Shown: positions 1 through 5,663, numbered from the stretch's first letter. The stretch: 7,136 nucleotides of DNA from Desulfobacula sp. (GCA_023144585.1 JAGLFI010000060.1:1-7136), one strand, 5' to 3'. Notes: generated from the letters alone by a model not told the origin. A program made the numbers and translations.

Positions 1-97
1 GTTCAGAAGGAATTCCGTCATCCCATCCATCCGGGTTGCTGCCTGTGGGGTCAAACCACTTATCCTTATCCCTGCCCTGGAAATATCTTAATTTTCA
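1..97 (-). pseudogene. In-frame continuation of the TonB receptor past the TGA stop
   Basis: Reading on from the TGA at 95-97 without changing frame gives 31 open codons to the window edge. They begin KLRYFQGRDKDKWF and continue with a DPTGSNPDGWDD segment and GIPSE. The Asp/Gly/Trp-rich composition is typical of TonB-receptor barrel strands and loops, and there is no further stop. This is therefore the rest of the same receptor and not intergenic sequence. TGA differs from the Trp codon TGG by one base, so a Trp codon hit by a nonsense mutation is the simplest reading. The rest of the barrel lies outside the window. Confidence 0.7.
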
Positions 98-961
98 CAG
101 AAAAAAAGCATCTGTGGTCTGTCCGTCCAATACCACATCATATGAGTAATTGGATTTATCCGTATAATCATCCAGATCATTCTGGCTTAAATAACTTGGA
201 GAGCCGGCTCCTTCCACTTCAAATCCGTTATAAAGAAAACCAATTCGATTGTTGGGTAAAAATTCATACCCTAAATTCAGGCTTAGATTTTTTCGATCAT
301 CAGTCCCGGTGTTGTGGTATTTGTCCCCGTTAGCCGTGGTATAATCATCGACAGATTCTTTTGTAACACTTCCTGAAAAATCAAAACCTTTATACGCTCC
401 TGCAAGTCCGGCACTTATTTCTTTATATCCAAAACTGCCTAAATAACCTTCAGCAAAAACAGATGGTTTCCCTTCTCCCTGTCGTGTAATGACATTAACA
501 ACACCCCCCATTGCAGCGGAACCGTATTGAACCGAGGCAGGCCCTCTGATAATTTCTATCCGCTCAACATTTTTAGTCATGATTTTAGCCACATTTCCCG
601 TACTGGCTCTTCGACCATTCAGCAGGATTAAGACATGTCCTTTGAGGTCATTGCCATGAGAATCTGTTCTGAATCCCCGGATACCAATGGTGGTAAGATT
701 GCCAGGATGTTTTCTTACGGCGATTTCTTTTTGCGCCAGAAGATCTCCAAGATCTCTGGCTGAGGACTGCCTGATTTCCTGCTCATCAATCACGGTGACA
801 TTCGCAATAACTTCTTTTTTTTGTTCTTCCACTCTTCCTGCCGTCACCACTATGGTTTCCATGGTGGCCGTAGACGGATTTTTTAATTGAGTTTCATTTG
901 CATGACAAATTCCGATTGTAAATAAAAAAACAGCAGCAGCTCTTAACAATAAAGCCTTCAT
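95..961 (-). CDS. TonB-dependent outer-membrane receptor, N-terminal part (probable corrinoid receptor, interrupted by TGA)
   Basis: The 288 residues form the start of a TonB-dependent receptor, which moves scarce ligands across the outer membrane using TonB energy. A signal peptide covers about residues 1-21 (KALLLR, then a hydrophobic stretch ending near CHANE). A TonB-box-like METIVVTAG lies at 34-42. The plug domain follows, with GIRGF at 93-97, LNGRR at 114-118 and RIEIIRGPASVQYGS at 134-148, then GGVVNVITR at 152-160. Barrel strands begin near 165. Family members usually have about 600-700 residues, so this ORF is far too short. The ATG at 961 is preceded by AAGGGG at good spacing. An upstream cobalamin riboswitch suggests a BtuB-like corrinoid receptor, but plug sequence alone does not prove the ligand. 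The TGA at 95-97 ends the ORF, while the same frame stays receptor-like beyond it. The gene is therefore a nonsense-mutated pseudogene, a recoded gene or a sequencing error; I favour the first or last. Confidence 0.85.
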   Translation of the reverse strand: MKALLLRAAAVFLFTIGICHANETQLKNPSTATMETIVVTAGRVEEQKKEVIANVTVIDEQEIRQSSARDLGDLLAQKEIAVRKHPGNLTTIGIRGFRTDSHGNDLKGHVLILLNGRRASTGNVAKIMTKNVERIEIIRGPASVQYGSAAMGGVVNVITRQGEGKPSVFAEGYLGSFGYKEISAGLAGAYKGFDFSGSVTKESVDDYTTANGDKYHNTGTDDRKNLSLNLGYEFLPNNRIGFLYNGFEVEGAGSPSYLSQNDLDDYTDKSNYSYDVVLDGQTTDAFFL

Positions 962-1009
962 TTGATTCGCCCCTTAAAATATCTAAATTAATTCCAATGG
1001 TCTGGGGCA

Positions 1010-1049
1010 ATAAAAACCCCCCGAACCGTTTATTTCAACCGATCCGGGG
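1010..1049 (-). terminator. Intrinsic terminator in the receptor leader (riboswitch expression platform)
   Basis: On the minus strand, CCCCGGATCGGTT pairs with AACGGTTCGGGG across a short GAAATA-type loop. The stem has about twelve pairs, including two G-U pairs and one bulged G. It is followed directly by a T-rich run (TTTTTATT). The hairpin sits after the cobalamin riboswitch and about 50 bases before the receptor start codon. That is the usual place for a terminator formed when cobalamin is bound, so transcription would stop before the gene when corrinoid is plentiful. The structure was paired by eye and not folded by software. Confidence 0.8.
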
Positions 1050-1074
1050 TTGTCCCTTTTTTCCTCAAGATCTA

Positions 1075-1095
1075 ATTCCCTTGTCCACGGGGAAT
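1075..1095 (-). other. Small hairpin between riboswitch aptamer and terminator
   Basis: On the minus strand ATTCCC and GGGAAT form a perfect 6-bp stem around a 9-base loop, immediately downstream of the aptamer. It may belong to the switching segment between aptamer and terminator. I could not identify a clear antiterminator by eye. Confidence 0.35.
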
Positions 1096-1106
1096 GCATC
1101 AATTTG

Positions 1107-1263
1107 TCAGGCAGGTCTTCTGACTCTGGATCATCCTAATCGCTTTGCCTTCTCATCTGTTTTTCGATAGACAATGGCGGTGTAAAGCTTTCGTCCCCAA
1201 TTACAGCGGCGGGCCCGTCCCTGAATTTCACAGACGTTCCCTTTTAAGCATTTTAAGCACCGG
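1107..1263 (-). promoter_or_regulatory. Cobalamin (B12) riboswitch aptamer
   Basis: The minus strand carries the conserved cobalamin riboswitch blocks in order. CCGGTGC is at the 5' end (about 1257-1263). AAAGGGAAC follows, then a GTGAAATTCAGGGAC-like block and CCCGCCGCTGTAA. Next come GGGGACGAAAGC and a GAGAAGGC element. The aptamer closes with the B12 box AGTCAGAAGACCTGCCTG near 1107-1124. Binding of adenosylcobalamin or a related corrinoid to such leaders normally represses the downstream gene. Here it sits between the receptor promoter and an intrinsic terminator, which points to transcriptional attenuation of the TonB receptor. The plus strand has a 65-codon frame here, but it only reflects the RNA sequence and is not a gene. 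Confidence 0.95.
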
Positions 1264-1273
1264 AACAAGTCTT

Positions 1274-1302
1274 TTAATATTTAGAACTGTCTTAAAAGTC
1301 AA
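1274..1302 (-). promoter_or_regulatory. Sigma70-like promoter of the receptor/riboswitch transcript
   Basis: On the minus strand TTGACT (1297-1302) and TATTAA (1274-1279) are separated by 17 bases. Transcription would begin near 1266-1268, only a few bases before the first conserved block of the riboswitch. That placement strongly supports the call. Confidence 0.75.
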
Positions 1303-1321
1303 CTTAAAATTTAATTTTAAG
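1303..1321. repeat. Perfect AT-rich palindrome between divergent promoters
   Basis: CTTAAAATTTAATTTTAAG is an inverted repeat with two perfect 8-base arms and a 3-base centre. It lies directly beside the -35 box of the receptor promoter and 7 bases from the -35 box of the toxin-antitoxin promoter, so a protein bound here could affect both. It does not resemble a Fur box closely. In such AT-rich DNA it could also be chance. Confidence 0.6.
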
Positions 1322-1328
1322 AATTTAC

Positions 1329-1356
1329 TTGACTCTATTTGAGCAAAGTGTATATT
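1329..1356 (+). promoter_or_regulatory. Sigma70-like promoter of the toxin-antitoxin operon
   Basis: TTGACT (1329-1334) and TATATT (1351-1356) lie 16 bases apart and point towards the antitoxin gene, giving a leader of about 25 bases before the ATG at 1389. The -10 box overlaps a palindromic operator, as expected for an autoregulated toxin-antitoxin operon. Confidence 0.75.
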
Positions 1357-1366
1357 GATCAGTATA
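1351..1366. promoter_or_regulatory. Palindromic operator overlapping the toxin-antitoxin -10 box
   Basis: TATATTGATCAGTATA is a 16-base palindrome broken at only one symmetric pair. It covers the -10 box and likely transcription start of the toxin-antitoxin promoter. Phd/YefM-family antitoxins bind such short palindromes to repress their own operon, so this is the probable antitoxin binding site. Binding by this particular antitoxin is inferred from position and symmetry. Confidence 0.65.
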
Positions 1367-1388
1367 AACTACAGTAAGGGAGTGAGTT

Positions 1389-1634
1389 ATGCAGGCAACA
1401 GCAAAAGATTTGAGATTCCATACTAAAGAAATACTGGAAAGCATATCCAGAGGAGAAGAAGTCATCATTACCTATCGAGGGAAACCCCATGCCAGACTTA
1501 TCCCTTTCCATACTGAAGAGAAAAACGATTCCTTAATCAATCCTTTACGGGGAATTTGGAAAGATCATAAAGAAAATGAAGATGTCTATGCTTATATAGA
1601 CAAGTTAAGAAAAAGAAGAGAATATGATCGTTGA
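1389..1634 (+). CDS. Phd/YefM-family antitoxin
   Basis: This 81-residue protein is a type II antitoxin of the Phd/YefM family. It would neutralise the PIN ribonuclease encoded next to it and repress the shared promoter. The N-terminal DNA-binding fold is seen in QATAKDLRFHTKEILESISRGEEVIITYRGK-type sequence at 2-32, with the family pattern of a helix, then G-E-E-V-x-I-T-x-x-G-K-P, then the strand HARLIPF at 34-40. The C-terminal half (LRGIWKDHKENED at 53-65, then VYAYIDKLRKRRE) is the charged tail that usually wraps the toxin. The start is supported by AAGGGAG a few bases upstream. Its 3' end overlaps the toxin gene by 11 bases, so the two are translationally coupled. A family-level name is safer than vapB, because the fold is Phd-like and not the AbrB-like or RHH type also found beside VapC. 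Confidence 0.9.
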   Translation: MQATAKDLRFHTKEILESISRGEEVIITYRGKPHARLIPFHTEEKNDSLINPLRGIWKDHKENEDVYAYIDKLRKRREYDR

Positions 1635-2001
1635 TACAGATATCATTATCTGGTATATGCGAGATCATCCCATGGCCGTCAAGTTATTGGATTCAAGCAA
1701 AGGATTTTTAATTTCAGTGATAACCTACATGGAACTGGTACAGGGGATGAAGAATAAGGGGGAATTGAAGGCACTGAAGATCGCACTACAGCTTTGGAAG
1801 GTAAAAATATTGCAAATTGATGAGACAATCTCCATAAAAGCAATGTTCTATGTTGAACAATATTTTTTAAGCCATTCCATGCAATGGGCAGATGCTTTAA
1901 TCGCTTCAACAGCAATATTACGCCAACTGCCTTTGCATACAGGAAATGCCAAGCATTTTGCATTATTTAAAGATATAGATCTCCATCCTTTTCAATCATA
2001 A
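1624..2001 (+). CDS. vapC: VapC-type PIN-domain ribonuclease toxin
   Basis: The 125-residue protein is a single PIN domain of the VapC toxin class, Mg2+-dependent RNases that typically cut tRNA or rRNA when freed from antitoxin. The acidic active site is visible: Asp4 in IVDTD, Glu37 in the ITYMELVQG segment and Asp90 in the MQWADALIA segment. The fourth motif, LHTGNAKHF at 104-112, has Thr106 and Asn108; the aspartate often seen three residues further on in this motif is His111. The length is normal for the family and there is no sign of truncation, so the toxin looks intact. The ATG at 1624 lies inside the antitoxin's last codons, with only a purine-rich AAGAAGAG before it, which suggests coupling to antitoxin translation. 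The gene converges on the radical SAM gene, with 27 bases between the stop codons. Confidence 0.93.
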   Translation: MIVDTDIIIWYMRDHPMAVKLLDSSKGFLISVITYMELVQGMKNKGELKALKIALQLWKVKILQIDETISIKAMFYVEQYFLSHSMQWADALIASTAILRQLPLHTGNAKHFALFKDIDLHPFQS

Positions 2002-2002
2002 G

Positions 2003-2028
2003 TTTTCAAAATTAATTTTGCTAAAATT
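2003..2028. terminator. Possible weak bidirectional terminator between convergent genes
   Basis: A perfect 14-base palindrome, CAAAATTAATTTTG (2007-2020), fills the gap between the convergent toxin and radical SAM genes. Flanking TTTT and AAAA runs extend it imperfectly. It has almost no GC pairs, so it would be a weak terminator for either strand. No better terminator is visible in the gap. Confidence 0.3.
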
Positions 2029-3591
2029 TTACCCAGATGGTGAAGATTGAATAAAGATGTCGGCAACAGGGTCATACGATGATGGATAAGTTTTAATAAA
2101 TTCAAGTATAGCTTGATCCTTGGATTTGTTCAGCAGACAGAAAACAAAATATCTGAAAATATCAAAAGAATCAATATCGGGGTCAGTTAAAAGAGCTTCA
2201 AGGGGGCTGTGGTCAACTAAGTTGTTGTAAGTATCCGAGCTGTTTTTTATCTCATGTCTTAAAAGAAATCCTACCATCTTTATTTTGACTGGGTTTTTTT
2301 GTGCATAGCAAAAGATGGATTCAAGAAGAAAAGAGATGGCAGACAGCTTTGACGACAGGCAGTCTGTTTTTTTGCATAAATTCAGATGGCGGCCTATTTT
2401 TTTTCTTTGAAGCCGTGGCTTTTCTTCAAATATGGAAAGATATTCTTTAAGGCTTCTCATTCCCGGTGGGGTTAATTCGTCAGTACCATTATCAAGAATG
2501 ATGGATTCGATCTGCACATCCAGTAAGCCGTCTAAATGATATCTGTTTTTATCCAGGTCATACCCTTCAATGGGTTTGAAATAATCCACAAGAAGAGCCT
2601 CACGTCCGGTTTTTTTCACAGGGAAAAAATCTGTTTTTGATGTAACTTGAATTTTTTTGTGCCCAAAAGGATGCAAAGCACTGGTAAAAGCAGGAATAAT
2701 GATAAAGACCCCATAGGGTGTTATTTCCGTACCATACCCGTCGGTGATGGATGGCTTGATGGAAACAAAGTCTTCATCAAGTCCTGCAGGAATTAAGAGT
2801 TCATCCAGGTCATGCTGCTTGCTGATGGGGTTTCCAAGCTCAAGTTCAATTTTTTTGATCCGGGCTTTGTTTTTTGAAGTGATGCTGACGGCAAGGTTGG
2901 CATTTGTTTTTAAAAGTTTTTTTAACAACGGTATTTTCCCCTTTGGAACCTTTGTTAAAATGCTATAGTCAAGGGGAATTTTTTCTAAACATTCAATGAT
3001 GTCGGATATGTTTTTTTCATCTTCTGCCCAGTCCAGGGGATCGGAAGCACCAAAAAGGGAGATGTCATCATTGCCTTGATCTGCCATGTGCCTGGCAATT
3101 TTCAGGATGGCTGTGTAGGAAAAGTGCGATCTTACCTTTGGCAGAGCCCATTCATTGCATCGTTTGCAAAAATTACTGCATCCCACTGTCAATTGAAAGG
3201 TCATGGCTGTTTTATATACCAGATCCTTCTGGCGATGGTCTAAACCCAGTTTTGTTTCCCATGCTTGGAAATTAAGGGTGTCTATAGATGATTGTTTAAT
3301 GGAAAATAAAATGAGTTTTTTAAGCCGGATATGGCTTTCCCGGATTTTGAAGAAAGAATGTTCTTTAACATCCGGATAGAATTTTTTAATGATGGTTTGT
3401 ATCTGGTTTAACAGCTTTTCCGTATTCTCAGTAAATTTTGAATTGGTTTCAATATGTTTGAGAATATCATGGTAAATCTGTTCTACAGCCTGATGATGAC
3501 TGCCATAGACCGCATTCAAAAGTTCATTCTTTTTTTGTTCTAAAAAAGAACCTTTGGTTTGTATGGGGTATATTTTTTTTAGTTTAGTCAT
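2029..3591 (-). CDS. Uncharacterised radical SAM protein
   Basis: This 520-residue protein has a radical SAM cluster motif, Cys138-x3-Cys142-x2-Cys145, in TVGCSNFCKRCNEW. These cysteines would hold the [4Fe-4S] cluster that cleaves S-adenosylmethionine. Typical barrel elements follow: SLFGASDPLDW at 178-188 fits the second strand and SAM-contact region, and DYSILTKVPKG at 208-218 a later strand. About 130 mostly helical, Lys-rich residues precede the motif and about 130 helical residues follow the core. Further cysteines at 406, 411 and 428 could bind an auxiliary cluster, but they match no auxiliary-cluster pattern that I know. I see no B12-binding, SPASM or TRAM domain, and no signal peptide or membrane segment, so it should be cytoplasmic. 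I do not recognise the family or substrate. The ATG has no Shine-Dalgarno sequence and follows the dsrP terminator T-tract directly. Upstream in-frame codons offer no other start before a TGA. Confidence 0.85.
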   Translation of the reverse strand: MTKLKKIYPIQTKGSFLEQKKNELLNAVYGSHHQAVEQIYHDILKHIETNSKFTENTEKLLNQIQTIIKKFYPDVKEHSFFKIRESHIRLKKLILFSIKQSSIDTLNFQAWETKLGLDHRQKDLVYKTAMTFQLTVGCSNFCKRCNEWALPKVRSHFSYTAILKIARHMADQGNDDISLFGASDPLDWAEDEKNISDIIECLEKIPLDYSILTKVPKGKIPLLKKLLKTNANLAVSITSKNKARIKKIELELGNPISKQHDLDELLIPAGLDEDFVSIKPSITDGYGTEITPYGVFIIIPAFTSALHPFGHKKIQVTSKTDFFPVKKTGREALLVDYFKPIEGYDLDKNRYHLDGLLDVQIESIILDNGTDELTPPGMRSLKEYLSIFEEKPRLQRKKIGRHLNLCKKTDCLSSKLSAISFLLESIFCYAQKNPVKIKMVGFLLRHEIKNSSDTYNNLVDHSPLEALLTDPDIDSFDIFRYFVFCLLNKSKDQAILEFIKTYPSSYDPVADIFIQSSPSG

Positions 3592-3592
3592 T

Positions 3593-3634
3593 AAATAAAA
3601 AACAGGGGAGCTTCATAAAAAAGAAACTCCCCTG
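3593..3634 (-). terminator. Rho-independent terminator of the dsr operon
   Basis: On the minus strand CAGGGGAG (3634-3627) and CTCCCCTG (3610-3603) form a perfect 8-bp GC-rich stem, slightly extendable with TTC/GAA, around a T-rich loop. TTTTTTATTT follows at once. It starts 34 bases after the dsrP stop codon and ends the dsrMKJOP transcript. Its T-tract runs to the start codon of the radical SAM gene. Confidence 0.9.
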
Positions 3635-3668
3635 AATAAAGATCAATATTTCTAACAATATTTACAAG

Positions 3669-4826
3669 CTATCCGTGTACCTCTTCTTTAACCTGGGTTG
3701 CCAGTTTGTAAAGAATGGTCAAAACCAGGAAGCCCGTGCCATAAACCCCCAGGGTAATTATAATTTCAGGCCCTGTGGGTGCATACTCTGTTACATGGTG
3801 CAAAGGAGACGGTACAAATCCGCCAGAAATCATACCAAGCCCCTTATCTATCCAGGCTCCGAAAACGATCATGGCACAGGTAACCGGTAACAGGGTTTTA
3901 TTGTTTCTCAATTGCGGAATCAGCAGAAAAATGGCGCCTGTTCCCATGAGTGTCAGACTGGTCCACATCCAGGGGACAAGTGCATTGTATCCGTGATATC
4001 CGAACAACAGATACTGGATATGTGCCGCATGTCCGGGAATATTGGAATACATGACAACAAAAACTTCACACAAAAAGAAGAACAGGTTGGCAATAATGGC
4101 ATAGCAGACGATTTTTGACAATGTCTGCATGGCGTCCCAACCCGGATCAAATTTGGTGAATTTTTTGATAATATAGCAGAGAATTATCAAAAATGCCGGT
4201 CCTGCAGCAAACGCCGATGCTAGAAACCTGGGTGCCAATATGGCTGTCAGCCAGAATCCACGTCCCGGAAGACCACAGTAAAGATAGGCTGTTACCGTAT
4301 GGATACCAATGGCAAATGGAATGGAAAGATAAATCAAGGGTTTTGTCCAAAAAGGTGGTTCCACCTGATTTCTTTCCGCCTCAAGAATCTTCCAGCCAAT
4401 GACGATGTTCAAGATAAGATAACCCTGGAGAACCAGCATATCATAAAACAGTATTGACTTGGGCGACGGGTATAACATTACGTTCAGCATACGGGTGGGC
4501 TGCCCTAAATCCACAATAATAAAAAGACTGCACATGACCAGAGCAGCCACGGCTAAAAATTCGCCTAGAATGGTAATCCTGTGAAATTTCTCATAATCAT
4601 GAAGATAAAAGGGGATGACAACCATGACGCCCCCTGCGGCAACCCCCACAAGAAATGTAAAGTTTGCAATATAAAAGCCCCAGGATACATCCCGGCTCAT
4701 GCCGGTGATCATAAGGCCGTTTGTGAATTGGTCAATATAAACGATGCCTCCTGCTCCTATTACAGCGAGCAGAAAGACTATCCATAACCAGTAATTTTTA
4801 CTTCCTTTAATAGCTATTTCAAGCAT
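3669..4826 (-). CDS. dsrP: DsrP, NrfD-family quinone-interacting membrane subunit of DsrMKJOP
   Basis: DsrP is the second membrane subunit of the DsrMKJOP complex. It belongs to the NrfD/PsrC family and is believed to exchange electrons with menaquinone and the periplasmic DsrO subunit. The 385 residues contain about ten hydrophobic helices, near 12-31, 52-72, 87-107, 127-147, 165-184, 193-219, 238-260, 283-305, 312-330 and 355-377, as expected for the family. There is no haem-binding or cysteine motif. Characteristic elements are the GVAAGGVMVVIPFYLHDYEKF-type loop around 61-81, DLGQPTR at 106-112 and the LAPRFLASAFAAGPAF region near 198-212. The start is supported by TAAGGAG, which overlaps the stop codon of dsrO, and only 12 bases separate the genes. 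It is the last gene of the operon, followed by a strong terminator. The family alone could be NrfD or PsrC; the DsrK-J-O neighbours make it DsrP. Confidence 0.95.
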   Translation of the reverse strand: MLEIAIKGSKNYWLWIVFLLAVIGAGGIVYIDQFTNGLMITGMSRDVSWGFYIANFTFLVGVAAGGVMVVIPFYLHDYEKFHRITILGEFLAVAALVMCSLFIIVDLGQPTRMLNVMLYPSPKSILFYDMLVLQGYLILNIVIGWKILEAERNQVEPPFWTKPLIYLSIPFAIGIHTVTAYLYCGLPGRGFWLTAILAPRFLASAFAAGPAFLIILCYIIKKFTKFDPGWDAMQTLSKIVCYAIIANLFFFLCEVFVVMYSNIPGHAAHIQYLLFGYHGYNALVPWMWTSLTLMGTGAIFLLIPQLRNNKTLLPVTCAMIVFGAWIDKGLGMISGGFVPSPLHHVTEYAPTGPEIIITLGVYGTGFLVLTILYKLATQVKEEVHG

Positions 4827-4838
4827 ACTCGGCTCTCC

Positions 4839-5663
4839 TTACATGATATAGTAAACAGAAGGCTCGGTACCCAGAGACTGTTTACGTCTGATTGTATAAT
4901 GTTCATTCAAAAGTACCCGGACCTCGGATTCTGGATCTTCAAGATCACCCACCACAATTGCACCTTCCGATGCTTCCACACAATGGGGTTGTTCCCCTTT
5001 AGCCAGCCGTTCAGCGCAAAGATTGCATTTTTCCACAACCCCTTTGGACCGGGTGGGAAAAGTTGAAACAGTCTCATCGATAAACGGTCTTGGATCTCTG
5101 AAATTAAAACTCCTTGATCCGTAGGGACAGGCTGCCATGCAGAACCGGCATCCGATACAGCGATGAAAATCCATCAATACGATACCATCTTCTCGCTTGA
5201 ACGTGGCCTGTGTTGGACAGGCTTTAACACAAGGTGCATTTTTGCAATGGTTACAGGTCACAAGAAAGGGAAGATCATGAAATCTCTCTGCAAGGAATTC
5301 ATCTTCCTTGTCAGGAAATGCATAGTGAAATCCTTCTTCCCAGATCCATTTGACTTCCTGCTTGTGATTGACAGGGCGGGTCTTAGGATATTTTTCCTCA
5401 TCCACTTCATGGTTAAAGTCCGGTACATTATGGGCCTTATGACAGGCTTCGACAATATTTTCAACCACTTCATCCGTAATCTTATTGGTATCAATCACCA
5501 TGCCCCAGCGATGGGCTAAAAGTGCTCCCTCATTTGGGCTTTTCACCGTATGGGCTGTACCGTGAGAATCAGATGAAGCAAAGTGAATTGCCGGAAAAGC
5601 GCCCAACCCAATGGCAGCAATACCTGCTACTTTAAGAAAGCTTCTTTTGCTTTTTTTCATCAT
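4839..5663 (-). CDS. dsrO: DsrO, periplasmic ferredoxin-like iron-sulfur subunit of DsrMKJOP
   Basis: DsrO carries electrons on the periplasmic side between the DsrJ cytochrome and the DsrP membrane subunit. The 274-residue precursor starts with a Tat-type signal, SKRSFLK at 5-11 followed by a hydrophobic stretch to about 28. The usual RR pair is KR here. There are exactly twelve cysteines: 74; 137, 140, 145 and 149 (CX2CX4CX3CP); 169, 172, 175 and 179 (CX2CX2CX3CP); and 213, 216 and 228 (CX2CX11C). By the NrfC/DmsB ligand scheme these bind three [4Fe-4S] clusters. The four ligands of the fourth cluster are all absent, with Ser232 in the place of the last. Three clusters agree with what I recall of the DsrO family. 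The start overlaps the dsrJ stop codon (ATGA) and has a strong AAGGAG before it. A second ATG follows at once; either could serve. Confidence 0.95.
   Translation of the reverse strand: MMKKSKRSFLKVAGIAAIGLGAFPAIHFASSDSHGTAHTVKSPNEGALLAHRWGMVIDTNKITDEVVENIVEACHKAHNVPDFNHEVDEEKYPKTRPVNHKQEVKWIWEEGFHYAFPDKEDEFLAERFHDLPFLVTCNHCKNAPCVKACPTQATFKREDGIVLMDFHRCIGCRFCMAACPYGSRSFNFRDPRPFIDETVSTFPTRSKGVVEKCNLCAERLAKGEQPHCVEASEGAIVVGDLEDPESEVRVLLNEHYTIRRKQSLGTEPSVYYIM

Noticed and set aside
95..97. Selenocysteine at the receptor TGA
   Set aside because: The clade often uses selenocysteine, but this TGA is in a barrel region with no redox role, with no cysteine-type motif around it. I found no convincing SECIS-like hairpin directly downstream. 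A Trp-to-stop change is simpler.
95..115. Frameshift at the T7 run just before the receptor stop
   Set aside because: Adding or removing one T gives new stops within a few codons, while the receptor-like sequence after the stop lies in the original frame. A frameshift is not needed.
1145..1342. 65-codon ORF on the plus strand
   Set aside because: It lies antisense to the cobalamin riboswitch and the receptor promoter. Those explain the sequence fully, and the translation has no protein-like features.
3669..4826. Nitrite reductase NrfD or polysulfide reductase PsrC as the name for the last operon gene
   Set aside because: The fold is shared, but the upstream dsrK, dsrJ and dsrO identify it as DsrP.
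5163..5519. 118-codon ORF on the plus strand inside dsrO
   Set aside because: It is antisense to the iron-sulfur domain of dsrO, has no ribosome binding site and matches no domain I recognise. It is a shadow frame.
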